A stretch of 64,000 bases of DNA, from the NCBI RefSeq assembly GCF_003236395.1, contig NZ_POUD01000014.1, positions 1-64,000 of the forward strand. Direction: 5' to 3'. This document shows, in pieces, positions 26,750 to 35,007 of this stretch. The stretch comes from Nonomuraea aridisoli. GTDB taxonomy: Bacteria > Actinomycetota > Actinomycetes > Streptosporangiales > Streptosporangiaceae. A model generated the notes under the pieces. That model was not told the origin of the DNA, made no database searches, and saw nothing but the letters and a program-made list of their open reading frames with translations. The first letter of the stretch is position 1. Each line of letters begins with the position of its first letter. Both the position numbers and the translations under genes were made by a program.

Positions 26750-27217
26750 TCAGACGCCGGATCGGATCGGGACCACGTTGCCGGCCGGGCCCTGGCGTGG
26801 GAGCGCGAACCAGGTGGCCTTGCCGACGAGGTGGGGGTGGGTGACGTAGCGCTGCGGGTGGCAGCCGTGGAAGCCGTCGGAGAGCCGGGCGACGATGCGC
26901 AGGCCGCGCCCGTGCTCGGCGGTCGTGTCGGGTTCGGCCGGTTCGGGCAGCAGCGGGCTGCCGTCCACGACCGCGCACATGATCTCCCGCGCGTCGACGT
27001 GGAGCCCGAGTTCGTACGGCGCCTCGCCGTACATGAGGGCGTTGGTCACCAATTCGCTCACCATGAGCACGGCGTCGTCGACGAGGTCCGGAGAAAGGCC
27101 GAGTGCCGACAATTCATCGCGAATGATCGTACGTGCGTGACGGACGGTCCGCGCGTCCTCGCCTAACGGCCACACGTACCGCATCCGGCTTGTCCGAGCT
27201 GATCGCAGCCTGGTCAT
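26750..27217 (-). CDS. RsbW-like serine-kinase/ATP-binding protein
   Basis: 155 residues of the HATPase_c_2 fold used by anti-sigma factors and regulatory ATPases of actinomycetes. N-box VSELVTNALMYG, then the G1-like CAVVDGSP and G2 EHGRGLRIVARLSDG. The typical N-terminus PLGEDARTVRHARTIIRDEL is present. Such proteins phosphorylate anti-sigma antagonists or bind sigma factors. No sigma or antagonist gene is adjacent; the divergent neighbours are two small proteins. ATG 27217 is preceded by AGGAAAGAG. Confidence 0.82.
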   Translation of the reverse strand: MTRLRSARTSRMRYVWPLGEDARTVRHARTIIRDELSALGLSPDLVDDAVLMVSELVTNALMYGEAPYELGLHVDAREIMCAVVDGSPLLPEPAEPDTTAEHGRGLRIVARLSDGFHGCHPQRYVTHPHLVGKATWFALPRQGPAGNVVPIRSGV

Positions 27218-27412
27218 GGCGTCTCTTTCCTGTGCCGGTTGGCAGCGAACACACGTTTCGCTCAACAAGAGGACCTGCCTAGGGGTGGACGTATGCGGCT
27301 GTCGAAACCTGTACGCACGAAAGGCCGTTCCGGGTCGAATCTTCGGCGAGAAATCGCCGTTCTTTTGCCGGTCGCCCGAAAAGAGCAGAAAAGGACGGGT
27401 ACGGACACCGGC
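27218..27412. promoter_or_regulatory. Divergent promoter interval
   Basis: 195 bp between the RsbW-like gene and the rightward small genes, visibly less GC-rich than the surroundings at 27330-27400. No clear sigma consensus could be assigned. The in-frame extension of the small downstream ORF into this interval does not look coding. Confidence 0.35.
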
Positions 27413-27565
27413 ATGAGTTCTGACGAGAACACGAGCGACCGCCGGCCGTCCGGGAACGGGCGGCGGACGCAGGAGCCCGTACCCGCCGGACGCAAGGCGC
27501 TGGAGCAGGCGCTGTCCAAGGCCGGCATGAGCCTCGACGACCTCATCCGGCCGCAGGCCGGGTGA
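27413..27565 (+). CDS. Small hydrophilic protein of unknown function
   Basis: 50 residues, highly charged N-terminal half (MSSDENTSDRRPSGNGRRTQ) and an amphipathic C-terminal helix RKALEQALSKAGMSLDDLIR. The start at ATG 27413 is preferred to an upstream ATG because the extension reads like untranslated sequence. Seventeen bases separate it from the next gene, so the two are probably co-transcribed. No family recognised. Confidence 0.5.
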   Translation: MSSDENTSDRRPSGNGRRTQEPVPAGRKALEQALSKAGMSLDDLIRPQAG

Positions 27566-27581
27566 GCCGCAAGGGGACAGG

Positions 27582-27887
27582 ATGAAACTGCACGACACGC
27601 GTTCGGTCGCCGCGGCGCTGAACGACATGGACTTCCCGGCCGACAAGGAGAGCATCCTGGCGCACGCCCGTGCCCGCGGTGCCACCGAGGACGCCGAACG
27701 CGCCCTGCGGTCGTTGCCGCTCGGCGAGTACGCCAGCATGGCCGAGGTGCTGCGGTCCGTACCCGTGGACCCGGCCCCCGACCGTACCGAGGACGAACGC
27801 ATGCAGCAGCACCGGCGCCAGGGCCGCAAAGCGGGCCTGGCGGAGAGCATGCGGCCCTCCCGCCCCAAGCCCATCGACCGGGGCTGA
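27582..27887 (+). CDS. DUF2795-like small protein
   Basis: 101 residues. The section DTRSVAAALNDMDFPADKESILAHA to RSLPLGEYASMAEVLRSV fits DUF2795, a small helical domain common in actinomycetes and often seen near stress genes; its function is unknown. The tail (DERMQQHRRQGRKAGLAESM) is basic. ATG 27582 follows AAGGGGACAGG. Likely in operon with the 50-residue protein. Confidence 0.7.
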   Translation: MKLHDTRSVAAALNDMDFPADKESILAHARARGATEDAERALRSLPLGEYASMAEVLRSVPVDPAPDRTEDERMQQHRRQGRKAGLAESMRPSRPKPIDRG

Positions 27888-27970
27888 CCCCCTGAAAGGA
27901 ATCCAACGGCCGCGGTGGATCCACCGCGGCCCTCATCATGTCCGGGGCACGAAAGCCCGGGGCACGAGAG

Positions 27971-28675
27971 TCACGTCCGCGGGCGGCCGATGCCGGCGCC
28001 GATCTCCTCGATCATGGCGTCCACCCGGCGGGCCAGCCGCACGTCTAGCTCCGTCACCGCGCCGACCGCCACCGTCCGCACCACCAGGACCAGCCCGTCG
28101 GGGGTCTCGTGGCACTGGGGCTGGCGGCCGGTCTCGGCCTTGACCCGGTCGAGCGCGCGTCTGACGGCCCGCAGGTTCTCCGGCGGCAGCGAGACGACCC
28201 ACCGCAGCCCGTTCCGGTCGCCGCTCCACCGGGGCAGCGCGGCCAGCGCCGAGGCGATCTCGTCCTCCGTCAGCGGCGCGCTGTGCCCTCTGGGCCCGGT
28301 GACGCCGCCGCTGCCCGGCGGCTCGAAGAGACCGCGCACCTGCTCGGGGATGCGCAGCCGGGCGACCAGCCCGGGATCCTGCTCGGCGAGCGCCGCCAGC
28401 ACGGCCTGCGCCCTGATGCGGGCCTGCTCCGGAGGGCGGCGGCCGAGCAGCGCGACCTGGCGGACGAAACCCTCCTGGGTGCCGTCGTTGCGCGGACGGT
28501 CCAGCGCGAAGTCGTTCGTCAGCTCGGGCGGCAGCGCGTCGACCAGCTCCCGCCGGTCGTCCTCGTCGAGCGAGCGGGCCAGCGCGGTCAACGTGGCCTC
28601 GGCCGCGGCCCGCGCCCGCCCCGCCTCCAGCCCCGTCATGCGGCCGATCGCATGGAGCATCTCCCGGTATTCCAT
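27971..28675 (-). CDS. DUF2267 protein fused to a pterin-dehydratase-like domain
   Basis: 234 residues. Residues 1-125 match DUF2267 (MEYREMLHAIGRMTGLEAGRA, then DLVARLR-type helices). After a Gly/Pro linker, residues 140-225 look like 4a-hydroxytetrahydrobiopterin dehydratase: LTEDEIASALAALPRWSGD, then a helix RAVRRALDRVKAETGRQP, CHETPDGLVLVV and LDVRLARRVDAMI. The canonical H-H/N-P catalytic cluster is reduced to CHETPD, so catalysis is doubtful. ATG 28675 follows a GGGGGG run. It overlaps nothing and is 22 bp downstream of the oxidase gene. Confidence 0.75.
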   Translation of the reverse strand: MEYREMLHAIGRMTGLEAGRARAAAEATLTALARSLDEDDRRELVDALPPELTNDFALDRPRNDGTQEGFVRQVALLGRRPPEQARIRAQAVLAALAEQDPGLVARLRIPEQVRGLFEPPGSGGVTGPRGHSAPLTEDEIASALAALPRWSGDRNGLRWVVSLPPENLRAVRRALDRVKAETGRQPQCHETPDGLVLVVRTVAVGAVTELDVRLARRVDAMIEEIGAGIGRPRT

Positions 28676-28697
28676 GGTTTCCCCCCGGATCCGGTGT

Positions 28698-31013
28698 TCA
28701 GGCTCCACGTTCCCAGGCCGGGGGAGCCGACACCTCCAGCAGGGACCACACGACGGCCGGGGTGAGCGGCACGGACGTGACCCGTTCCGCGATCTCCGGC
28801 AGCGCGTCGGCGACCGCGTTCGCGATGGCGGCGGGCGGGCCGATCGTGCCGGACTCGCCCACGCCCTTCATGCCGCCCGGCGTCACCCCCGAGGGCGTCT
28901 CGGTCATCACGACCTCGATGTCCGGCACCTCGCGCGCGGTCGGCGGCAGGTAGTCGATGATCGGCTGCCCGTCGTCGGTGTAGACGATCTCCTCCGTCAG
29001 CGCCATGCCGATGCCCTGAGCGACGCCGCCGAGGATCTGCCCCTCGACCACGGTGGGGTTGACCAGCACGCCGGAGTCGTTGACCACCCAGTAGCCCTCG
29101 ACCTCGACGGCCCCGGTCTCCGGGTCGACGGCCACGGCCGCCGCGTGCGCGCCGTAGGCGAACGTGTAGGCGGACGGGTCGTAGCTGACCCGTTCCTCCA
29201 GGCCGGGGGCGAGACCGTCGGGCAGGTCCCAGCCGCGCCAGGCCGACGTGGCCAGCTCCCGCAGCGCCACCGACGCCCGGGGGTCGCCCTTGACGCGTAC
29301 GGCGTCGCCGTCGAGCACCAGGTCGGCGGGGTCGGCCTCCAGCCGGTGCGCGGCGATGGCGAGCAGCTTGTCGCGCAGCCGGGCGGCGGCGCGGGTGAGC
29401 GCCGCGCCGCCGAGCGCCAGGGACCGGCTCGCCACCGATCCGACCGACGAGTACGGCGTCGCCGCCGTGTCGCCCAGCACCACCCGCACCCGCTCGATGG
29501 GCACCCCCATGTGCTCGGCCGCGAGCTGGGCCAGCGTCGTCTCGATGCCCTGCCCGATCGAGACCACCCCGGACGACACCACGACCGACGCGTCCTGCTC
29601 CATGCGCAGCACCGCCGTCTCGTAGCCGCCGGCCTCCATGCCCATGGCCTTCAGGTCCATCGACGGGCCCATGCCGGTGGACTCGACGTGACACGAGTAC
29701 CCGACGCCGCGCCTGCGCCCGTCGGTCGCGCCGACCGGCCGCACGAGCTCGCACAACGTCCGCAGCGCGCGCGGGTAGTCGCCGGAGTCGTAGGTCTGGA
29801 AGACGCGCGTCGTGTACGGCAGCTCCTCCGGCCGCAACATGTTGCGCAGCCGCAGCTCCACCCGGTCGAGGCCCAGCCGTCGGGCCGCCTCGTCGATCAG
29901 CCGCTCCCTGGTCAGGGTCGCCTCGGGCTGGCCGAAGCCCCGGTAGGAGCCGGCCGGCGTGGTGGTGGTGACCACCCCGCGCACCCGTACGGCGACCCGG
30001 TCGAACCGGTACGGCCCCGGCAGCAGCGTGGCCGTGACCGCGAACGTCGAGGCGCCGACGTTCGACAGGTGGCCGCCGAGGTCGCCGAGCACGTCGACGT
30101 CCATGGCCACGAACCGCCCGTCGCCGTCGAGCGCCAGCCGCGCCCGGTGCACGGCCTCGCGGGCGGGCAGCGTGGCGAACAGCCGGTCGCCGGGCGACTC
30201 CGTCCAGCTCACCGGGTGACCGTGGGCGCGGATGGCGGCCAGGCACACGAGCGCCTCGTCGGGGTAGACGTGTTCCTTGGCGCCGAACCCGCCGCCGGTG
30301 TCGTGGCTGACGACGCGCACCCGGTCGTGGGCCAGCCCGAACGCGTCCGCCAGGTGCTCGCGCACGTGGTGGGGCGCCTGGGAGGAGATGTGCACGGTCA
30401 GCTCGTCGTCGGCGTACGACGCCACCACGCCGCGCGGCTCCAGCGGGTACGGCGACAGCCGTCCCATCCGGAACGTCATCTCGACGACGTGCTCGGCCCC
30501 TTCGACGGCCGCCGCGCAGTCGTGGTCGCCCATGGTGAAGTCGGTGAGCACGTTGCCGCCCACCTCCGGGTAGAGCAGCGGCGCGCCGTCCTCGAGCGCC
30601 CGCTCCACCCCGATGACCGCGGGCAGCTCCTCCAGCTCCAGGTCGAACAGGTCGGCGGCGTCCCTGGCCGCCTCCGGCGTGCGGGCGACGACGACGGCGA
30701 GCGGCTGGCCCGCGTACCTGATGGCGTCGTCCAGCACCGGGTAGGAGGTGAAGGGCTGGCCGGGGAGCACGTTCACGCAGGGCAGGCGGAGATCGGGCGC
30801 GTCGGCCGGGGTGATGACGTCGAGGACGCCGTCGGCCGCCCAGACCGCCTTGACGTCGCAGCCCAGCAGCCGGCCGTGCGCGATGGGGCTGCGTACGACG
30901 TGGGCGTGGACGGTGCCAGGCAGCCGGACGTTACCGACATACCTGCCTTTTCCGGTCAGCAGTCTGGCGTCTTCCCGCCGCGGCGTCCGCGCGCCGACAT
31001 ATCCCTCTGCCAT
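28698..31013 (-). CDS. Molybdenum hydroxylase large subunit (xanthine dehydrogenase/CoxL family)
   Basis: 771 residues, the usual size. The N-terminal domain begins GARTPRREDARLLTGKGRYVGNV; molybdopterin-binding regions include GGGFGAKEHVYPDEAL and SYRGFGQPEATLTRERLID. The active-site Glu lies in GMKGVGESGTIGPP near residue 725. The SYRGFGQ loop is of form II type (general aldehyde/heterocycle oxidases) rather than the Cys-containing loop of true CO dehydrogenase. The FAD and 2Fe-2S subunits that normally accompany it are absent on both sides, so they must come from elsewhere. Confidence 0.88.
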   Translation of the reverse strand: MAEGYVGARTPRREDARLLTGKGRYVGNVRLPGTVHAHVVRSPIAHGRLLGCDVKAVWAADGVLDVITPADAPDLRLPCVNVLPGQPFTSYPVLDDAIRYAGQPLAVVVARTPEAARDAADLFDLELEELPAVIGVERALEDGAPLLYPEVGGNVLTDFTMGDHDCAAAVEGAEHVVEMTFRMGRLSPYPLEPRGVVASYADDELTVHISSQAPHHVREHLADAFGLAHDRVRVVSHDTGGGFGAKEHVYPDEALVCLAAIRAHGHPVSWTESPGDRLFATLPAREAVHRARLALDGDGRFVAMDVDVLGDLGGHLSNVGASTFAVTATLLPGPYRFDRVAVRVRGVVTTTTPAGSYRGFGQPEATLTRERLIDEAARRLGLDRVELRLRNMLRPEELPYTTRVFQTYDSGDYPRALRTLCELVRPVGATDGRRRGVGYSCHVESTGMGPSMDLKAMGMEAGGYETAVLRMEQDASVVVSSGVVSIGQGIETTLAQLAAEHMGVPIERVRVVLGDTAATPYSSVGSVASRSLALGGAALTRAAARLRDKLLAIAAHRLEADPADLVLDGDAVRVKGDPRASVALRELATSAWRGWDLPDGLAPGLEERVSYDPSAYTFAYGAHAAAVAVDPETGAVEVEGYWVVNDSGVLVNPTVVEGQILGGVAQGIGMALTEEIVYTDDGQPIIDYLPPTAREVPDIEVVMTETPSGVTPGGMKGVGESGTIGPPAAIANAVADALPEIAERVTSVPLTPAVVWSLLEVSAPPAWERGA

Positions 31014-31087
31014 GGCCTGATTGTGAGCGCCGGTCGGCGGCCGGTCCAGACGATCCGCAGGGAAAGGGCACGTCAGCGGGGGTACTG

Positions 31088-31561
31088 ATGCAAACGTTCC
31101 TGCCTTATCCGGATTTCGTAGCCACGGCGGCGGTGCTCGACCCGCTGCGGCTGGGCAAACAGCGGGTCGAGGCCCTGCAGATCCTGCGCGCCCTGACCGT
31201 CCCCGGCTACGGCTGGCGCCATCACCCGGTGGTGAAGATGTGGACCGGCTACGAGGAGGCCCTCGTACGGTACGGCCTGGAGATGTGCGCCCGCTGGTGC
31301 GCGATGGGCCGGCCCGATACGTGCGCCGCGACGATGACGGGCGAGCTGGCCGAGCTCCTGGGCACGGACCGCGTACGCACCCAGGCCGAGCTGGCGGCGG
31401 ACGGCGAGCTGCCGCCGTGGCTCGGCGACGAGAAACTCCATCTCAGCCACCGCTCGGCCCTGCTCCGCAAGAACCCGGCCCACTACCGCCCCCTGTTCGG
31501 CGACGCCCCGGACGACCTCGACTACGTCTGGCCCTCCTCCGACCGCCCACGCCGGCTCTAG
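31088..31561 (+). CDS. Pyr_excise-like protein (MSMEG_6728 family)
   Basis: 157 residues. The start MQTFLPYPDFVATAAVLDPLRLGKQRVEALQIL and the motif GWRHHPVVKMWTGYEEAL are characteristic of a family related to T4-type pyrimidine-dimer DNA glycosylases (PF03013). The end LLRKNPAHYRPLFGDAPDDLDYVWP is also typical. A role in DNA repair is inferred from distant homology only. Monocistronic, divergent from the molybdenum hydroxylase across 74 bp. Confidence 0.8.
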   Translation: MQTFLPYPDFVATAAVLDPLRLGKQRVEALQILRALTVPGYGWRHHPVVKMWTGYEEALVRYGLEMCARWCAMGRPDTCAATMTGELAELLGTDRVRTQAELAADGELPPWLGDEKLHLSHRSALLRKNPAHYRPLFGDAPDDLDYVWPSSDRPRRL

Positions 31562-31570
31562 CGGGTCCCC

Positions 31571-31975
31571 TCACGACCGGGGAGCCCGCGCCGCCGCCAT
31601 CACGCGCGTGAGCTGCAGGAGGCCGCCGCCGAACAGGGCCACGCCCATCGGCACGTGCAGGGTGGTCACGCCCGCCATGCCGAGGGCCATCGCCCCTACC
31701 GTGACCAGCAGCAGCGCCGCCGCCGGCCAGGCGAACCTGGCCGAGCCGCCCCCGGGCCGCCACACGAGAAGCGCGACGACGAGGTGCACGAGCCCGATGA
31801 CGACCAGCGCCTGCCCCGACGTCTCGTGCAGCGCCCGCCCGCCGGGCGAGGACAACAACATGCCCGCCGTGACGGCCTGGAACAGCAACGCGGCGACGTG
31901 CAGCACGACCACGGCCCGCAGCGCCTGCAGCCACCGGACGCCCCACGCCGCCCGGGTGGCCTGCCGCGCGCTCAC
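31571..31975 (-). CDS. Four-helix membrane protein
   Basis: 134 residues with hydrophobic segments at about 16-38, 50-70, 79-101 and 104-122. A His in RALHETSGQ and another in LVHLVVALLVW could be cofactor ligands, but there are too few to claim a cytochrome. GTG 31975 overlaps the stop of the upstream AhpD-like gene, so the two are co-translated. Confidence 0.65.
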   Translation of the reverse strand: MSARQATRAAWGVRWLQALRAVVVLHVAALLFQAVTAGMLLSSPGGRALHETSGQALVVIGLVHLVVALLVWRPGGGSARFAWPAAALLLVTVGAMALGMAGVTTLHVPMGVALFGGGLLQLTRVMAAARAPRS

Positions 31976-32973
31976 GACCGCCCTCCGGCGTACGGCATCG
32001 TCGCGGCGAGCCGGGGCTCCAGCGCCGTGGTGGCGGTGATGGCCGCGAAGGCGAACAGGCGCACCACGTCCTCGTCTGGGCGGTCGCCGCGCCAGGCGGC
32101 GACGTCGGCGTCCGTCACGCGGTACGGGGCCAGCGCGACCAGCAGGGCGAGCCGGGCGCCCGGCCGGTCCCCGGCGGACAGCGACGCCAGCGGCCCGTCC
32201 AGCCAGGCGCCGCTCATCGGCGGGTGCGTCCCGTCCCAGGCGGCCACCGTGTCGGCGACGACCGCGCGGGCGGCGCCGGAGAGCAGCTCCCCGCCCGCCT
32301 CCGCCACCGCCCGCAGCACGGCGTACGCGGCCCCGAGCGGGGTGCCCGCCGCCCAGGCGGGCTCGGGACGGGCGGGCAGCCCCTCGACCAGCGGCAGGCT
32401 CGCGCCCACGGGCAGCTCCCGGCGGACGGCCCCCGCCAGCGCCCGGCCGCCCGCGCTCCTGACCAGGCGCGAGCGCTGCAGCCCGGCCGGGAGCAGGTCG
32501 TCGGTGAGCAGCGCCGACACCATCCGGTTGATGAAGTGGAACGCGAGCGCCGTCCCGAGGTACCCGGCCGCCGGGTCCGGCGCCGGGCCGCCGTCCCGCG
32601 CCCAGGCCAGCAGCGCGGCGTGGAACGGGTCGCCGGGCGTGCCTCCCCCGGCCACGACCTCGGCGAGCCGGTGGTCGCCGGTGGCGTGCAACAACGTCGT
32701 GTGCGCGTCCACGCAGAACGGGCACCGGTTGGCCATCGACACCCCCAGCGCGACGACCTCCTTGGCGTTCCTGGGCTCCCGCCCGGCCAGCAGCGACTCC
32801 CGCAACATGGCCCAGGTCGCGGCGAGCACGTCCGGCGCCGGCGACAGCGTGCGGAAGACCGGCATGCGGGCCATGCCGAAGTCGTCGGCGAGCTGGGCGT
32901 AGACGCGGGCGGTCCGCCCGGTGGCGTCCCGCGCCCCGACAGGTGTGACGTAACGGAATCGGCCGGCCATCAC
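31972..32973 (-). CDS. AhpD-like carboxymuconolactone decarboxylase family protein
   Basis: 333 residues. The redox motif C-P-F-C with following Asp-Ala-His (NRCPFCVDAHTTLLHATG, about 88-105) is that of AhpD-type alkylhydroperoxidases. A second, degenerate all-helical half follows, giving a fused two-domain form roughly twice the usual length. It probably uses the Cys pair for peroxide reduction or thiol relay. ATG 32973 or 32970. Co-transcribed with the membrane protein downstream, which may anchor or receive electrons from it (inference). Confidence 0.8.
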   Translation of the reverse strand: MMAGRFRYVTPVGARDATGRTARVYAQLADDFGMARMPVFRTLSPAPDVLAATWAMLRESLLAGREPRNAKEVVALGVSMANRCPFCVDAHTTLLHATGDHRLAEVVAGGGTPGDPFHAALLAWARDGGPAPDPAAGYLGTALAFHFINRMVSALLTDDLLPAGLQRSRLVRSAGGRALAGAVRRELPVGASLPLVEGLPARPEPAWAAGTPLGAAYAVLRAVAEAGGELLSGAARAVVADTVAAWDGTHPPMSGAWLDGPLASLSAGDRPGARLALLVALAPYRVTDADVAAWRGDRPDEDVVRLFAFAAITATTALEPRLAATMPYAGGRS

Positions 32974-33164
32974 CGGCCTCCTGCTCGGATCGTCTCCATG
33001 ACGGCCATCGTGGTTTCCCGGGCCGCGACCGGGCGTCGTGCCGGGGAAGACACCTGGCCTTACGGCCGGGGGCGCACGGCCGGGGCGCGTACATCGCCGG
33101 GAGTAGTGCGGGCCTCCGCCTCGATGCCGATGACCTCGCGGCGAACGCGTTCTACTGTTCAGGA

Positions 33165-34313
33165 ATGACCTCTCTGCCTGGATGGCGCCCCCTGGCCCTG
33201 GACGGCGCCCTCGCCGCCGTGGTCGCCGTCCTGCTCGCGGTCACGGTGCTGGCCATCCCCGGCGCGGGGGCCCTCGACCTGGCGGCGGTGCTCGTCGGCG
33301 CGGCGTCGCTCGTGGCCTGGCGGCGGGCGCCCCTGGTGTCGCTGCTGGTCGCCACGCCGTGCATGCTCGTCCTTGCCGTGCGGGTGGAGCCCGGCCCGCC
33401 GGCCGCGTTCCCGGTGCTGCTGGCGGTGTTCGCCGTCGTGCGGGCCGGTCACCTGCTGCCCGCGGCGCTGGCGGGGGCGGTGTTCCTGGGCGCGAGCCTG
33501 GCAGGCAACCTGGCCGCCGCCGCCCCGGGCCGCGACCCGCAGGAGATCCTCCAGGACACGACGCTGCTGCTGGGCTGGTTCGTGGCCGCCGGGGTGGCGG
33601 GCACGGTGAGCCGGCATCGGCAGGCGTACCTGGAGCAGGTCGAGCAGCGCGCCCTGGAGGCGGAGCGGACCCGCGAGGAGGCCGCGCGCCGCCGGGCGGG
33701 CGAGGAACGGCTGCGGATCGCCAGGGAGCTGCACGACTCGCTCACCCACAGCATCTCGGTCATCAAGGTGCAGGCGGGGGTGGCCGTGCACCTGGCGCGC
33801 AAGCGCGGCGACGAGGTGCCCACGGCGCTGCTCGCCATCCAGGAGGCCAGCGGCGACGCCATGCGCGAGCTGCGCGCCACCCTGGAGGTGCTGCGCGACC
33901 CCGAGGATCCGGGCGCCGATCACGGGAGCGGGCTCGACCGGCTGGGCGACCTGGTGAAACGGGCCCGTTCGGCCGGGCTGCCGGCCACGGTGACGGTCTG
34001 CGGCGAGCGGCGCGAGCTGCCCGCCGAGGTGGACCGGGCCGCGTACCGGATCGTGCAGGAGGCGCTCACCAACGTCACCAGGCACGCCGGCGGCGGCGCC
34101 GCGTCGGTGCGCATCGACTACGGCGGCGCGGAGCTGGTCGTGCAGGTGGACGACGACGGCCTGGCCACCCCGGGCGAGCCGCACGTGCCCGGCGTCGGCC
34201 TGACCGGCATGCGCGAGCGCGTCACGGCGCTCGGCGGCCGGCTGCTGGCCGGCCCCCGCCCCGAGGGCGGCTTCTCCGTACGCGCCGAACTTCCTCTGGG
34301 GGACCCCTCGTGA
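33165..34313 (+). CDS. Membrane sensor histidine kinase
   Basis: 382 residues with four to five N-terminal membrane helices (about 10-140), a coiled linker rich in Glu/Arg, then the HisKA_3 helix with phospho-acceptor His in RIARELHDSLTHSISVIKVQ and the HATPase with YRIVQEALTNVTRHAGG and GVGLTGMRERVTALGG. The end overlaps the response regulator by four bases. Signal unknown. Divergent from the AhpD-like gene. Confidence 0.88.
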   Translation: MTSLPGWRPLALDGALAAVVAVLLAVTVLAIPGAGALDLAAVLVGAASLVAWRRAPLVSLLVATPCMLVLAVRVEPGPPAAFPVLLAVFAVVRAGHLLPAALAGAVFLGASLAGNLAAAAPGRDPQEILQDTTLLLGWFVAAGVAGTVSRHRQAYLEQVEQRALEAERTREEAARRRAGEERLRIARELHDSLTHSISVIKVQAGVAVHLARKRGDEVPTALLAIQEASGDAMRELRATLEVLRDPEDPGADHGSGLDRLGDLVKRARSAGLPATVTVCGERRELPAEVDRAAYRIVQEALTNVTRHAGGGAASVRIDYGGAELVVQVDDDGLATPGEPHVPGVGLTGMRERVTALGGRLLAGPRPEGGFSVRAELPLGDPS

Positions 34314-34972
34314 TCCGGGTGCTGCTCGCCGACGACCAGGCGCTCATCCGCGCCGGCTTCCGCGCCCTGCTGGAGGCGGAGGACGACATCGAGGTGGTGG
34401 CCGAGGCCGCCGACGGCGCGCAGGCCGTCGCCCTCGCCCTCGAACACCGCCCGGACGTGGCCCTCGTGGACGTCCAGATGCCGGTGATGGACGGCATCGA
34501 GGCCACCCGGCGGATCGCCGCCGACGAACGGCTGAACGGCGTCCACGTGGTCATCCTGACCAACTTCGGCCTGGACGCGTACGTCTTCGACGCCCTCAGG
34601 GCGGGCGCGGGCGGCTTCCTGGTCAAGGACACCGAGCCCGCCGACCTGCTCCAGGGCGTCAGGGTGGCGGCCCGCGGCGACGCCCTGCTGTCGCCCGCGA
34701 TCACCCGCCGACTGATCGGCGAGTTCGTCGCCCGCCGTCCCGAGCCCGATCCGGAAGGGCTGGACGTGCTCACCAACCGCGAGCGGGAGGTGACCGCGCT
34801 GGTGGCCCGCGGCATGTCGAACGACGAGATCGCCGCCCACATGGTGATCAGCCCGACCACCGCCAAGACTCATGTCAGCCGGGCGATGACCAAGCTCGGC
34901 GCCCGCGACCGCGCCCAGCTGGTGGTCCTCGCGTACGAGTCGGGCCTGGTGACCCCGCGCGCCCGTCCTTGA
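34310..34972 (+). CDS. LuxR/NarL-family response regulator
   Basis: 220 residues. Receiver domain IRVLLADDQALIRAGFRALLEAEDD with phospho-acceptor Asp in ALVDVQMPVMDGIEAT and Lys in FLVKDTEPADLL. The C-terminal helix-turn-helix is LTNREREVTALVARGMSNDEIA to TAKTHVSRAMTKLGARDR. GTG 34310 overlaps the kinase stop (GTGA). Targets unknown; the molybdopterin operon directly downstream in the same direction is one candidate. Confidence 0.9.
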   Translation: MIRVLLADDQALIRAGFRALLEAEDDIEVVAEAADGAQAVALALEHRPDVALVDVQMPVMDGIEATRRIAADERLNGVHVVILTNFGLDAYVFDALRAGAGGFLVKDTEPADLLQGVRVAARGDALLSPAITRRLIGEFVARRPEPDPEGLDVLTNREREVTALVARGMSNDEIAAHMVISPTTAKTHVSRAMTKLGARDRAQLVVLAYESGLVTPRARP

Positions 34973-35007
34973 GGGATACTTCCTGATGTAACAGCCCGAA
35001 TAGGGGC

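Noticed and set aside
27915-31088. A 1057-codon open frame antisense to the molybdenum hydroxylase
   Set aside because: It is a GC-driven shadow: low-complexity Arg/Gly/Pro/Val-rich text with no domain, opposite a complete, well-conserved enzyme.
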